Positions 17,751 to 26,313 of a stretch of DNA of 37,956 bases are shown here, one piece after another; the stretch's first letter is position 1, and each line of letters opens with the position of its first letter. Under the pieces are notes generated by a model. That model worked only from the letters and a program-made list of their open reading frames with translations, searched no databases and had not been told where the DNA came from. A program made the position numbers and the translations under genes. The stretch is from Clostridium sp. N3C (GTDB lineage: Bacteria; Bacillota; Clostridia; Clostridiales; Clostridiaceae), in NCBI RefSeq assembly GCF_900095445.1, contig NZ_FMJL01000028.1, positions 1-37,956 on the forward strand. Reading direction: 5' to 3'.

Positions 17751-19865
17751 ATGAATAGAAAGAAAATATATTCAAAATTAGCCCTATTTCTTGTTTGTGC
17801 CACATTTTTATATGGCTGTGGCCCTGATAAAGAAAATAACAATAATGAATCAATCCAGTCAACTACTATAGAAGTTAAGAATAGTATTCTTGGTGATAAA
17901 ACAGTAAAAGCTGTTATAGAAGAGCTGGTTACATATGATACTGAAGATTTATATATGGACTGGAGTGCTGAACAAGTAAATTATATAGAACTCAAAGATG
18001 GTGGCTCCTCTATAGAAGGTTCAGGGGTAGAGGAAAAGGATGGTAAAATTACTATTACTGCTGGAGGAAGCTATGTTATCAGCGGCAAACTCTCCAATGG
18101 TCAAATAGTTGTAGACACAGATGATACCGTTCGCTTGATTTTAAATGGTGTAGAGATAAATTGCTCTGATAATGCAGCAATTTATGTAAAGAATGCTAAA
18201 AAAACAATTATTTCTCTTGAAGAGGGTACGGAAAATATCATATCAGATGGAAGCCAATATATTTTAAAAGATGAGGATAGTGATGAACCTACTGCGGCTA
18301 TATTTAGTAAAGACGATATAATTATAAATGGAAGTGGTAAGTTAATTGTAAAGGCAAATTATAAGGACGGAATTACCAGTAAAGACGATTTAAAAATTAC
18401 TGGAGGAAATATTGAAATTACTTCAGTAGATGACGGTATAATTGGTAAGGATTTATTAGCGGTTAAATATGGAACCATAACTATTGATGCAGATGGGGAT
18501 GCATTAAAGGCTTCTAATGATAAGGATGCTTCTAAAGGAAATATAGTTATAGAAAATGGAACCTTTACTTTAAAGGCAGAAAAGGATGGAATGCAAGCAG
18601 AAACAGCAGTACTTATAGGGGACGGTTCTTTTGACATTACTTCTGGTGGCGGTTCTGCAAATGCTCCTGAAAAGACTTCAGATGATATGGGAATGCCTAT
18701 GGGAGGTGGCCAAATGGGAACTCCACCAACAGGAGGTGGAATGCAAAAGCCAATGGAAGATCAAAATGGTCAAGGAATGGATAAACCAACAGGTGACCAA
18801 ATGACAGCACCACCAGAAATATCAAGTGGAGATCAAAATATAACACCACCGCAGCAGCAAAGGAGAGACCCGCAGGGACAAATTGGAACAGAAACTTCTA
18901 ATGGAAATTCTAACTCAACAAGTACAGAGGAAGTAAAAACTGAAAGTACAAAAGCAATAAAGGCTGGCAGCGATGTAGGAATTGCTGGAGGTACCTTTAA
19001 AATAGACTCAGTAGATGACGCTATACACAGTAATAATAATATAGCTATAGAGGGTGGAGACATCACTCTTGCTTCTGGCGATGATGGAATTCATGGAGAA
19101 AAAACTTTGGCAATAAAAGGTGGAAAAATAACTATTACTAAGAGTTATGAAGGTATAGAAGGAGATGCAATAATAATTTCAGATGGTGAAATTAATATTA
19201 CAGCTACCGATGATGGTATAAATGCTAGTGGTGATGAAGAAAGCTCTACAACAGACCAAACTGGTAACCAAAAAAGAGGTCCAGGTATGACCATGGGCAA
19301 CAGTACTCTTTCTATAAATGGAGGATATATTTCAATCACTGCTGGAGTAGATGGACTAGATGCCAACGGTACTATATACATGACTAATGGCACAGTAATC
19401 ATTAGTGCTTCTAATGGGGGTAAAGGAAATGGTGGTATAGACTATGATAGAAGCTTTGAATTGACAGGAGGCTTGCTAGTATCTTCTGGTGGTACTCAAA
19501 CACCTTCTAATAGTTCAAGCCAGTATTCATTAATAATGTGTTACTCTGAGATGCAGAAAGCAGGAACTCTTGTGAGTTTAGTGGATGATAGTGGAAAAGC
19601 AATTGCTACCTTTGCACCTACAAATGATTATCAAACCGTAGTTATTAGCTCACCAGAGCTTAAGAAGGCAAGTACTTATACCTTATACTCTGGGGGCAAG
19701 TCCACTGGAACAGAAAAATGTGGCCTTTATATAGGTGGAACTTATGAAGGTGGAACAAAAATTACAAGCTTCGCAATTGAAGATATAGTAACTTGGCTCA
19801 ATGAATCAGGTGTAACAGAGGCTCAAGAGGAAGGTATGCCCGGTCAAGGTGGTGGTCGTGGTTAA
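17751..19865 (+). CDS. Cthe_2159-type (DUF4353) carbohydrate-binding beta-helix lipoprotein
   Basis: The protein has 704 residues. It begins with a lipoprotein signal peptide: KK, hydrophobic core and lipobox LYGC with Cys23. The body repeats a GGxIxITxxDDGIxG pattern, for example at about 220 and from 405 to 500. This is typical of the parallel beta-helix family of Cthe_2159, whose founding member binds cellulose and polygalacturonate. A low-complexity Gly/Met/Pro/Gln insert at about 303-385 splits the helix. AAGGAG precedes the ATG. It lies 84 bp after the DUF4956 gene, with a small ACATCT/AGATGT hairpin (17711-17729) between. The reading frame continues past the stop with the same Gly/Pro/Gln composition, so the C-terminus may be shortened. 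It should sit outside the membrane. Confidence 0.82.
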   Translation: MNRKKIYSKLALFLVCATFLYGCGPDKENNNNESIQSTTIEVKNSILGDKTVKAVIEELVTYDTEDLYMDWSAEQVNYIELKDGGSSIEGSGVEEKDGKITITAGGSYVISGKLSNGQIVVDTDDTVRLILNGVEINCSDNAAIYVKNAKKTIISLEEGTENIISDGSQYILKDEDSDEPTAAIFSKDDIIINGSGKLIVKANYKDGITSKDDLKITGGNIEITSVDDGIIGKDLLAVKYGTITIDADGDALKASNDKDASKGNIVIENGTFTLKAEKDGMQAETAVLIGDGSFDITSGGGSANAPEKTSDDMGMPMGGGQMGTPPTGGGMQKPMEDQNGQGMDKPTGDQMTAPPEISSGDQNITPPQQQRRDPQGQIGTETSNGNSNSTSTEEVKTESTKAIKAGSDVGIAGGTFKIDSVDDAIHSNNNIAIEGGDITLASGDDGIHGEKTLAIKGGKITITKSYEGIEGDAIIISDGEINITATDDGINASGDEESSTTDQTGNQKRGPGMTMGNSTLSINGGYISITAGVDGLDANGTIYMTNGTVIISASNGGKGNGGIDYDRSFELTGGLLVSSGGTQTPSNSSSQYSLIMCYSEMQKAGTLVSLVDDSGKAIATFAPTNDYQTVVISSPELKKASTYTLYSGGKSTGTEKCGLYIGGTYEGGTKITSFAIEDIVTWLNESGVTEAQEEGMPGQGGGRG

Positions 19866-20009
19866 GGTGTAGTACCAGGGCAAGGAACAGCACCAGGAGC
19901 AGGTCAGGCTCCAGCAGAGGGACAGACACCCCAAATAAAATTGAACAATAGGACTCAAATCTATAAAAGAGCAAATAACTATAAAAAACTATTGATTAAA
20001 TTGTCTTAG
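19866..20009 (+). pseudogene. In-frame continuation of the lipoprotein tail beyond its stop
   Basis: After TAA 19863-19865 the same frame reads on as GVVPGQGTAPGAGQAPAEG, then QTPQ and about 24 further residues, to TAG 20007-20009. The Gly/Pro/Gln bias equals that of the last residues before the stop (EEGMPGQGGGRG). This is best explained by a recent nonsense change in a disordered tail. The final stretch runs into the terminator hairpin, so its coding status there is doubtful. Confidence 0.45.
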
Positions 20010-20032
20010 GTAGTTTAGTCAATAGTTTTTTT
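19984..20032 (+). terminator. Terminator of the VTC/DUF4956/lipoprotein operon
   Basis: A 17-base arm (19984-20000) containing ACTATTGATTAAA pairs with TTTAGTCAATAGT in 20014-20030, with one G-U pair. It ends in a run of T's. Confidence 0.8.
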
Positions 20033-20160
20033 TATGGTGGAATTTAAGGAAGGTATAAATACATCTTGTAACTTTTGTTTTTATTTAGAATATACTGTAT
20101 TTAAAGGAAGGGCTTTTTTATTGTATTAAAGACCAATAAAGATGATGGAGTGGAAAATAT

Positions 20161-20637
20161 ATGAATGTATTTGATCCTGAAAAGCTTTATGTGGAATTTA
20201 GACCAGGTGTAACAAAAATTGAACCAATTCTGGGACGGAAATACACATTAACTCACTCAGATATGAGTGCAGAGATTTTTTTGACAATAGGCCTAGAATT
20301 TGCATACGACAAAATCACTAGCATAAGAGATGAGGTTTTGGTAGAATGGTTAATAAGTGATAGGGGGTTAATTTTTTATGTCTATATTTATGTAGGAGAC
20401 TTTGCCCCACAAGTTCTGGCTAAACGGGATGCCATTTTTAGGAGGGAATTACCCCTAGCACTGCAAGCTATTATTTACGGAGATAGTGAATTTTTTTATG
20501 CACATCCCCAGTTAGATAATACCCCTATTTATGTTTATTTCTATTCAAATGATCCTAACTATAATAGATATGAGTATTGGGGAACAATTAAGGATTATAG
20601 AAAAAAGGAGGTTAGTGCTATTGAAAATAACCAATAA
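20161..20637 (+). CDS. Staygreen-family protein
   Basis: A 158-residue protein. The N-terminal FDPEKLYVEFRPGVT, then GRKYTLTHSD and AEIFLTIG are the hallmark blocks of the staygreen family. Plant SGR proteins remove magnesium from chlorophyll a. Bacterial relatives in Firmicutes live without chlorophyll, so their natural substrate is unknown; a tetrapyrrole or metal-chelate reaction is a guess. There is no signal peptide. The gene overlaps the next one by 17 nt, and that gene's ribosome binding site lies inside this one, so the two products probably act together or in balance. Confidence 0.8.
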   Translation: MNVFDPEKLYVEFRPGVTKIEPILGRKYTLTHSDMSAEIFLTIGLEFAYDKITSIRDEVLVEWLISDRGLIFYVYIYVGDFAPQVLAKRDAIFRRELPLALQAIIYGDSEFFYAHPQLDNTPIYVYFYSNDPNYNRYEYWGTIKDYRKKEVSAIENNQ

Positions 20638-21334
20638 AAAGTTTGAAAAGAGAAAAGATTTTATATTTTATACCGTACTTATTTTGCTTGTAGTTTCTCT
20701 TATCTATGCCATTTTCATGCTTTACTTTGCTCCTTCTGGCACATCTAATAATGAATATGATAGAGTAAAAAGTGACTATGTACTTATGATTTTACAATGC
20801 CTAGCAGGAAGTATAATTATTTTTCTTCCTTCCACTGTAGAACGGAAATATCGTATAGATATACCGGATGTAATGGAAATCATATATTTTATATTTTTAT
20901 TTTGTGCTATATATCTTGGTGAGGTAAGAAACTTCTATTATAAAATTCCTTATTGGGATTTAATACTTCATTGTTTTAGTGCTGCTATGCTAGGAGCCCT
21001 AGGTTTTGTAATTGTGAATTTCTTTAATAACACAGAGAAAATAAAAATCAATTTAAGCCCATTTTTCGTGGCTTTATTTGCCTTTTGCTTTGCAGTAACC
21101 TGCGGAACAGTTTGGGAAATATATGAATTTGCTGCAGATCATCTACTTGGCACTAATATGCAAAAGTTTATCACTGCCGATGGAACTGTATTAATTGGAC
21201 ATGAAGCTATTGTAGATACTATGGAAGATATTATAGTAGATACTCTAGGAGCCTTAGTTGTAACAACTATAGGATACCTAAATCTAAAGAAGATAAATAG
21301 GCGCTCAGTAAAAACTAAGACAAGCTTTCATTAA
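20621..21334 (+). CDS. Integral membrane protein, YjdF/DUF2238-like
   Basis: I chose TTG 20621 because AAGGAGG ends nine bases upstream. The frame extends further up, but without a ribosome binding site and inside the staygreen gene. The protein has 237 residues and about six membrane segments. Acidic and histidine residues sit at membrane edges in DLILHCFSAAMLG, TVWEIYEFAADHLLG and DTMEDIIVDTLGA. This D-H-E-E-D pattern resembles the YjdF/DUF2238 family of unknown function. These residues could bind a metal. It is translationally linked to the staygreen gene and the pair ends at a strong terminator. Confidence 0.6.
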   Translation: MKITNKKFEKRKDFIFYTVLILLVVSLIYAIFMLYFAPSGTSNNEYDRVKSDYVLMILQCLAGSIIIFLPSTVERKYRIDIPDVMEIIYFIFLFCAIYLGEVRNFYYKIPYWDLILHCFSAAMLGALGFVIVNFFNNTEKIKINLSPFFVALFAFCFAVTCGTVWEIYEFAADHLLGTNMQKFITADGTVLIGHEAIVDTMEDIIVDTLGALVVTTIGYLNLKKINRRSVKTKTSFH

Positions 21335-21335
21335 A

Positions 21336-21374
21336 AATAAAGGATAGTAAGGTATTCTTACTATCCTTTATTTT
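21336..21374. terminator. Strong terminator hairpin
   Basis: AAATAAAGGATAGTAA and TTACTATCCTTTATTT form a perfect long stem with a seven-base loop. The ends are A- and T-rich, so it can work in both directions between the membrane protein gene and the hxlR-type gene. Confidence 0.8.
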
Positions 21375-21446
21375 CATGTATATTATTAAATCATATGGAG
21401 GAAAGTATCAGCTGCAGTGGCAATATTTAATTCCTCTAAATATTAA

Positions 21447-21836
21447 TTAATCATTATTTATATCAACCTCTTTGTTACTAATAAATTGCTCCATGTATTC
21501 TTCACCAAAGCTATGCATGGATTGTAAAATAGGTATAAATTTCTTACCAGTTTCCGTTAGCCCATATTCAACCTTGGGAGGAACAACAGGATAAACTTTT
21601 CTATATATAAGTTTATCTTCTTCTAAACTTCTAAGTTGTGTTGTTAGCATCTTTTGAGTCACATTTGATAATTTCTTTTTTAGCTCACTAAATCTTAAGT
21701 TACCGGAACTTAAATGCCATAAGATAAGAATCTTCCACTTTCCAGATAAGATCCTGTTTACTATTACCATCGGACAAAGTCCCTCATTTTTATAATGTTC
21801 TTCACATTTATATTTCTTATTCGATGTATTATTCAT
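21447..21836 (-). CDS. HxlR-family transcriptional regulator, probably redox/electrophile sensing
   Basis: A 129-residue protein with the HxlR winged helix: GKWKILILWHL, RFSELKKKL, VTQKMLTTQLRSLEEDKLI and the wing VPPKVEYGLTETGK. Two cysteines near the N-terminus, Cys11 and Cys21 (CPM), match the positions used by YodB/HypR-type regulators to sense quinones, diamide or hypochlorite. It is transcribed away from an azoreductase gene, the classic target of YodB. AAGGGG precedes the ATG. The shared promoter region contains a GTATAC-based palindrome. Confidence 0.88.
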   Translation of the reverse strand: MNNTSNKKYKCEEHYKNEGLCPMVIVNRILSGKWKILILWHLSSGNLRFSELKKKLSNVTQKMLTTQLRSLEEDKLIYRKVYPVVPPKVEYGLTETGKKFIPILQSMHSFGEEYMEQFISNKEVDINND

Positions 21837-21861
21837 ATAAAAAACCCCTTGATTTTTATAT

Positions 21862-21880
21862 AGGTATACAAAAGTATACT
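21862..21880. promoter_or_regulatory. Candidate HxlR operator
   Basis: GTATAC-AAAA-GTATAC (21864-21879), extended to AGGTATACAAAAGTATACT. It lies 26-44 bp upstream of the regulator gene and faces the azoreductase gene. HxlR-family operators are often of the form GTATAC-spacer-GTATAC. Confidence 0.55.
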
Positions 21881-22047
21881 ATGTATAGAAAAAGTACCTA
21901 CTTGTAAGTCTAATTGAAATCAATTATCATTTAATTAAAGTTGAGTAAATTAATCGGATTTAAGATTATTATATCAAATTTCTATAAAAGAATAAATTGA
22001 TAAAAAATAATAGAATTAAAATCATTAAGAAAAGTGAGGGATATAAA

Positions 22048-22653
22048 TTGAAAAAAGTATTATATATAAAGGCAAATATTAAACCAGAAGGTGAATCAAG
22101 AACTTTTAAGCTTTCGGATACCTTTATTGAAGAATATAAAAGATTGAACCCAGAAGACCAAATTACTGTATTAGATCTATACAAAGAAAATATAGATTTC
22201 TTAAAACTTGAAGATCTAGGACCGGTATTTGGACCTAAAACTGCAGAAAGCAAAAATCATCCAATATTAAAATATGCTTATCAATTTGCAGAAGCAGATA
22301 AGATTGTTTTAGCAGCTCCAATGTGGAACTTAGGAATGCCAGCTATAGTTAAAGCTTACTTTGACTATGTATCAGTAACAGGAATTACCTTCGGATATAC
22401 TGCAAATGGTCCCGTTGGATTGTCTAAGGGTGAAAAAGCTATAATTATTTCAGGAAGAGGCGGAAACTATTCGACTCCTCCAATGGACGCTTTAGAAATG
22501 GGAGAAAGATATGCTAAAACTATAATGAATTTTCTTGGAATTAAGGAAGTTCAAAGCTTAGGAGCAGAAATGCTGGATGTTAAAGAAGTGGACACTGACA
22601 AAATATTAAATGATGCAATTGAAAAAGCAAAAGAGGCTGCTAAGAATTTTTAG
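22048..22653 (+). CDS. azoR: FMN-dependent NADH-azoreductase
   Basis: Flavodoxin-fold quinone/azo reductase giving two-electron reduction of quinones and azo compounds with NADH. The start is TTG 22048, eight bases after GTGAGGG; the longer in-frame ATG at 21997 has no ribosome binding site. The protein has 201 residues, the usual size. Signatures are the N-terminal LYIKANIKPEGESRTFKLS phosphate loop, PMWNLGMPAIVKAYFDYV in the FMN region, and SGRGGNY. It sits divergent to the HxlR regulator, which probably represses it until oxidised. Confidence 0.9.
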   Translation: MKKVLYIKANIKPEGESRTFKLSDTFIEEYKRLNPEDQITVLDLYKENIDFLKLEDLGPVFGPKTAESKNHPILKYAYQFAEADKIVLAAPMWNLGMPAIVKAYFDYVSVTGITFGYTANGPVGLSKGEKAIIISGRGGNYSTPPMDALEMGERYAKTIMNFLGIKEVQSLGAEMLDVKEVDTDKILNDAIEKAKEAAKNF

Positions 22654-22669
22654 TGTTTAAAGTAGATGG

Positions 22670-22698
22670 AAAGAACCTTTTTATAGGTTCTTTTTTTG
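22670..22698 (+). terminator. azoR terminator
   Basis: AAAGAACC (22670-22677) and GGTTCTTT (22686-22693) form the stem, with a run of T's continuing to 22697. Confidence 0.85.
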
Positions 22699-23008
22699 CT
22701 TTGTTTCAAAGAAGTGTTGATGTATAAGGGGAGAGTATCAGGACAACAAATATAGTGATTAGAAGATTGATGAAAATATTGTATGATTGTGATAATATTG
22801 AGCTATAAATTAAGTTGCGATTGTAAATTATAACCAACTAAAGATATATAGGGTGTTAACCTTAGAAAAAAACTTAATACCATTTGCCTATGAAACACCA
22901 TTCAGTTAATAACTCAGTAGTTAAATTAATATACGATGTTCTTATAAGATGTATTTATGTTATAGACTTGTATTAAAAAGTATGGTTTAAGATAGAAGGG
23001 GCAAACAT
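22699..23008. other. Gene-free spacer before the GNAT gene
   Basis: About 310 bp, AT-rich. I see no convincing ORF, repeat or structured RNA. Its last part presumably holds the acetyltransferase promoter, but no -35/-10 pair stands out. Confidence 0.5.
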
Positions 23009-23011
23009 TTG

Positions 23012-23533
23012 ATGAACACTATCAATTTAAATTTAGTAAATGGTTATAAAATTAAATCTCTTTCTACATATGATTGCAACACCGTTGAGAAGTTATGTAA
23101 AAAATGTTCTGATTATTATATTTTGGTTGATGGGGTATTACCATCTATAGAAGAGGTAGGTAAAATATTTACTGATCTACCTCCAAATAAAAGTTATGAA
23201 GATAAATTTGTTTTGGGGATATTTACCTATAATGATAAGTTGGTAGGTATAGTTGACCTTATAAGGGACTATCCAACTGCTGGAGAGTGGATGCTTGGAT
23301 TAATGATTATTGACTCTGATGAAAGAGGTAATGGATTAGGAACAATGGCACATAAAGCATTAAGTGAATGGGCAATTAGTTTAGGAGCAAAGACTTTTAG
23401 AATAGGTGTAGTTCAAGAAAACTACAGAGCAATTAAATTTTGGTCAGGGTTAGGATATATAAAGATTAAAGAAGTGGATATGGAATTTAAGGCAAAGAAA
23501 CATATAGTGGATGTTATGCGATTGCAGTTTTGA
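23012..23533 (+). CDS. GNAT-family N-acetyltransferase
   Basis: A 173-residue single GNAT domain. The acetyl-CoA loop is seen as SDERGNGLGTMAHKAL (the RGxGxG/A motif A), then KTFRIGVVQENYRAIKFWSGLGYI, the motif B block typical of Gcn5-related enzymes. Beta strand 4 is WMLGLMIID. The acceptor may be a small molecule or a protein and cannot be read. AGAAGGGG precedes ATG 23012 by ten bases; TTG 23009 is an alternative start. It stands alone as a transcription unit. Confidence 0.85.
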   Translation: MNTINLNLVNGYKIKSLSTYDCNTVEKLCKKCSDYYILVDGVLPSIEEVGKIFTDLPPNKSYEDKFVLGIFTYNDKLVGIVDLIRDYPTAGEWMLGLMIIDSDERGNGLGTMAHKALSEWAISLGAKTFRIGVVQENYRAIKFWSGLGYIKIKEVDMEFKAKKHIVDVMRLQF

Positions 23534-23562
23534 AATAAACTATTACTATAAATTAGTGTGTA

Positions 23563-23596
23563 AAAAAGGCTACCCTTATCATAGGGCAGCCTTTTA
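23563..23596. terminator. Bidirectional terminator between GNAT and ATPase genes
   Basis: AAAGGCTACCCT and AGGGCAGCCTTT form the stem, with one internal A-C mismatch. T's follow on both strands. Confidence 0.8.
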
Positions 23597-23615
23597 TAAT
23601 ACCTTCTATTTCTAT

Positions 23616-26264
23616 TTAGTTTGCCTTCTTACTATCATAAGCTCTTTGGAATATCTTAACTACTTCAACTATAGGAATCACTAGGAAACCTAAGCCTAAA
23701 GCTACAAGGTACTCAGCTAATGATATACTTTCAAACTGGAAGGCTGAGGCTAAGAAAGGAACGAATATAACTGTACTTGTTAAAATTAGAGAAGCTACCA
23801 TAGCTGCAAATAGATACTTGTTATGGTGCTTAATTTTTAACAGAGAGTTTCTTCTGCTCCTCATGTTTAGTGAATGGAACATTTCTGCCATGGATATAGT
23901 TAAGAAGGCCATGGTCATTCCATCTGGACTTTCAGCTATTTCAAACACACCAGCTTCCATATAGTGTCCAATGAAGTAAGCAGCCACGGTAAGCACTGTA
24001 ACCATAACACCCTGCCATACAACATCAAAGCCTAAACCTCTAGCAAATATTCCTTCCTTAGAATCACGTGGAGGACGTTTCATAGTATCTGCTTCGCCCT
24101 TTTCCATACCTAGTGCAATTGCTGGGAAAGAGTCAGTGATTAAGTTTATCCAAAGTAAATGCACTGGTTTTAAAATAGTAAATCCAAATAAGGTTGAAAT
24201 AAAAATGGATAGTACCTCCGATAGATTGGAGGAAAGTAAAAATTGTACAGCTTTAATAATATTATCGTAAATACGACGACCTTCTCCTACTGCATTAACA
24301 ATAGTAGCAAAGTTATCATCAGCTAAAACCATATCCGCTACGTTCTTTGTAACGTCTGTACCAGTAATACCCATTCCAACACCGATATCCGCACTCTTTA
24401 TGGAAGGAGCATCGTTAACACCATCACCGGTCATTGCTACAATCTTGCCCTTCTTTTGCCATGCCTTAACTATACGAACCTTATGTTCAGGCTGCACACG
24501 GGCATATACAGAGTATTTTTCAATAACCTTATCTAATTCTTCATCGTTTAGATCATTTAATTCGCTACCAGTTAAAGCTTCTGAAGCATCTTTGATTATA
24601 CCAAGCTGCTTTGCAATAGCTACAGCGGTATCCTTGTGGTCACCAGTGATCATTACTGTACGAACACCAGCGGCCTTACATTCTTCAATAGCAGGTTTAA
24701 CCTCTGGACGAATTGGGTCAATCATACCAGTTAAACCAATAAAGCAAAGATCCTTTTCCAAGAAATCTGGAGTCTGTTCTTCAGGCATATTCTCCCAATT
24801 ACGGAAAGCTGCCGCAAGAACACGGAGAGCTTGATCTGCTAAAGACTTATTAGCATCAGCTATTTTCTTTTTCATTTCATCGGTCATAGGTTTTATAGCA
24901 GAACCGTCCCAATACGTAGAACATTTGGCTACAAGTACATCAGGAGCACCCTTTGTATATTGTACAAAGCTGTTATCTTGTAATTTATGTATAGTACTCA
25001 TTAACTTTCTGCCTGAGTCGAAAGGAGCTTCACCAACACGAGGGGTATCTGCTTCCATTTCACCCTTATAAAGTCCCAATTTATAAGCATAGTTTACAAG
25101 AGCTGCCTCTGTAGGTTCACCTTCTGCTTCCTTGGAATCATTGAGGCGAGCATCGTTACAAAGAGCCATAGCACGACCTAACAATTTTTCATCTGCACCA
25201 AAGTGTTCTACTACGGTCATCTTGTTTTGTGTTAAGGTACCGGTTTTATCGGAGCAAATAACATTGGTACATCCTAAGGTTTCTACAGCAGTTAGCTTTC
25301 TAATAACTGCGTTTCTCTTGGACATATTAGTAACACCAATGGAAAGAACTATAGTAACAACGGCAGCCAGACCCTCTGGAATAGCAGCTACCGCTAAGGA
25401 AACCGCTATCATGAAGGTTGAAAGTACACTGTCGCCGGTAATATCAGGATAAATTCTAAATACGCTAAAAATAAATATAAACACACATATACCAAGCACT
25501 AACCAGCTTAGAGTTTTGCTCAGCTCATTTAACTTAATTTGCAATGGAGTTTCGTTTTCTTGAGCCTGAGTAATAGCATCGGCAATTTTACCCATCTCAG
25601 TATCCATACCTGTGGCAGTAATAACAGCACTTCCACGACCGTATACTACTGTACTACCCATGTATACCATATTTTTACGGTCCCCAAGAGGAATATCTTT
25701 TTCATTTTCTAGCTTTAAAGCATCAACTACTTTTTCTACAGGAACACTTTCTCCAGTTAATGCAGCTTCTTCTATCTTTAAGCTAGCACTGTCTAATAGT
25801 CTTGCATCGGCAGGAACGGAATCACCGGCCTCAAGTAAGATTACATCACCAACTACAAGATCTTCACTTTTAATTACCTGAATTTTGCCATCACGAATAA
25901 CCTTTGAAGTGGCTGCAGATATAGCTTGTAAAGCTTCAATAGCTTTTTCTGCCTTATTTTCTTGGTATACACCTAAGGCAGAGTTAATAACAACTACAGC
26001 AAGAATAATAATTACATCCGCGAAGGATTCTCCTGAATATGCAGCGGTAATACCGGAAATTGCAGCAGCTGCCAGTAGGATAATGATCATAGGATCCTTT
26101 AACTGATTAAAGAATCGTATAATCAGTGACTCCTTCTTAGCTTCCTTTAGCTTGTTTTTACCATTTTGCTCAAGTCTCCTTTGTGCTTCATTCATGGAGA
26201 GGCCTTCTGCAGAGCTTTTTAGATTTTGCAGAACCTCTTCCGATGTTTGTAAGTACTCTTTCAT
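23616..26264 (-). CDS. P2-type cation ATPase (Ca2+/Mn2+ exporter)
   Basis: ATP-driven export of divalent cations across the cell membrane. The start is ATG 26264 behind GGAGGAGG; the frame extends ten codons further but without support. The protein has 882 residues, the size of bacterial SERCA/PMCA-like pumps. Features seen are the cation N-terminus, NSALGVYQENKAEKAIEAL, the TGES loop, transmembrane PEGL (as in the Ca2+ site), phosphorylation motif DKTGTLT (Asp339), KGAPD, TGDGVNDAP, and NLITDSFPAIALG in M6. Standard annotation would be calcium-transporting ATPase. Its leader carries a yybP-ykoY manganese riboswitch, so manganese detoxification is a likely role, as reported for the pneumococcal riboswitch-controlled P-type pump. 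Confidence 0.92.
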   Translation of the reverse strand: MKEYLQTSEEVLQNLKSSAEGLSMNEAQRRLEQNGKNKLKEAKKESLIIRFFNQLKDPMIIILLAAAAISGITAAYSGESFADVIIILAVVVINSALGVYQENKAEKAIEALQAISAATSKVIRDGKIQVIKSEDLVVGDVILLEAGDSVPADARLLDSASLKIEEAALTGESVPVEKVVDALKLENEKDIPLGDRKNMVYMGSTVVYGRGSAVITATGMDTEMGKIADAITQAQENETPLQIKLNELSKTLSWLVLGICVFIFIFSVFRIYPDITGDSVLSTFMIAVSLAVAAIPEGLAAVVTIVLSIGVTNMSKRNAVIRKLTAVETLGCTNVICSDKTGTLTQNKMTVVEHFGADEKLLGRAMALCNDARLNDSKEAEGEPTEAALVNYAYKLGLYKGEMEADTPRVGEAPFDSGRKLMSTIHKLQDNSFVQYTKGAPDVLVAKCSTYWDGSAIKPMTDEMKKKIADANKSLADQALRVLAAAFRNWENMPEEQTPDFLEKDLCFIGLTGMIDPIRPEVKPAIEECKAAGVRTVMITGDHKDTAVAIAKQLGIIKDASEALTGSELNDLNDEELDKVIEKYSVYARVQPEHKVRIVKAWQKKGKIVAMTGDGVNDAPSIKSADIGVGMGITGTDVTKNVADMVLADDNFATIVNAVGEGRRIYDNIIKAVQFLLSSNLSEVLSIFISTLFGFTILKPVHLLWINLITDSFPAIALGMEKGEADTMKRPPRDSKEGIFARGLGFDVVWQGVMVTVLTVAAYFIGHYMEAGVFEIAESPDGMTMAFLTISMAEMFHSLNMRSRRNSLLKIKHHNKYLFAAMVASLILTSTVIFVPFLASAFQFESISLAEYLVALGLGFLVIPIVEVVKIFQRAYDSKKAN

Positions 26265-26288
26265 TCTATTCCTCCTCCAATAAAAATA

Positions 26289-26313
26289 GATCAAGTATTT
26301 ACCGTACTTGATC
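26289..26313 (-). terminator. Riboswitch expression-platform terminator
   Basis: In the minus-strand transcript GATCAAGTA (26313-26305) pairs with TACTTGATC (26297-26289) and a T-rich tract follows. It lies between the aptamer and the ATPase start. Confidence 0.75.

Noticed and set aside
22699..23008. Possible structured RNA or small gene before the GNAT gene
   Set aside because: No conserved riboswitch core, long stem or ORF with a ribosome binding site was found on either strand.
24400..26106. Several plus-strand open frames across the ATPase gene
   Set aside because: They are antisense to a clear P-type ATPase, with Ser/Thr/Ala-rich composition typical of antisense frames and no ribosome binding sites.
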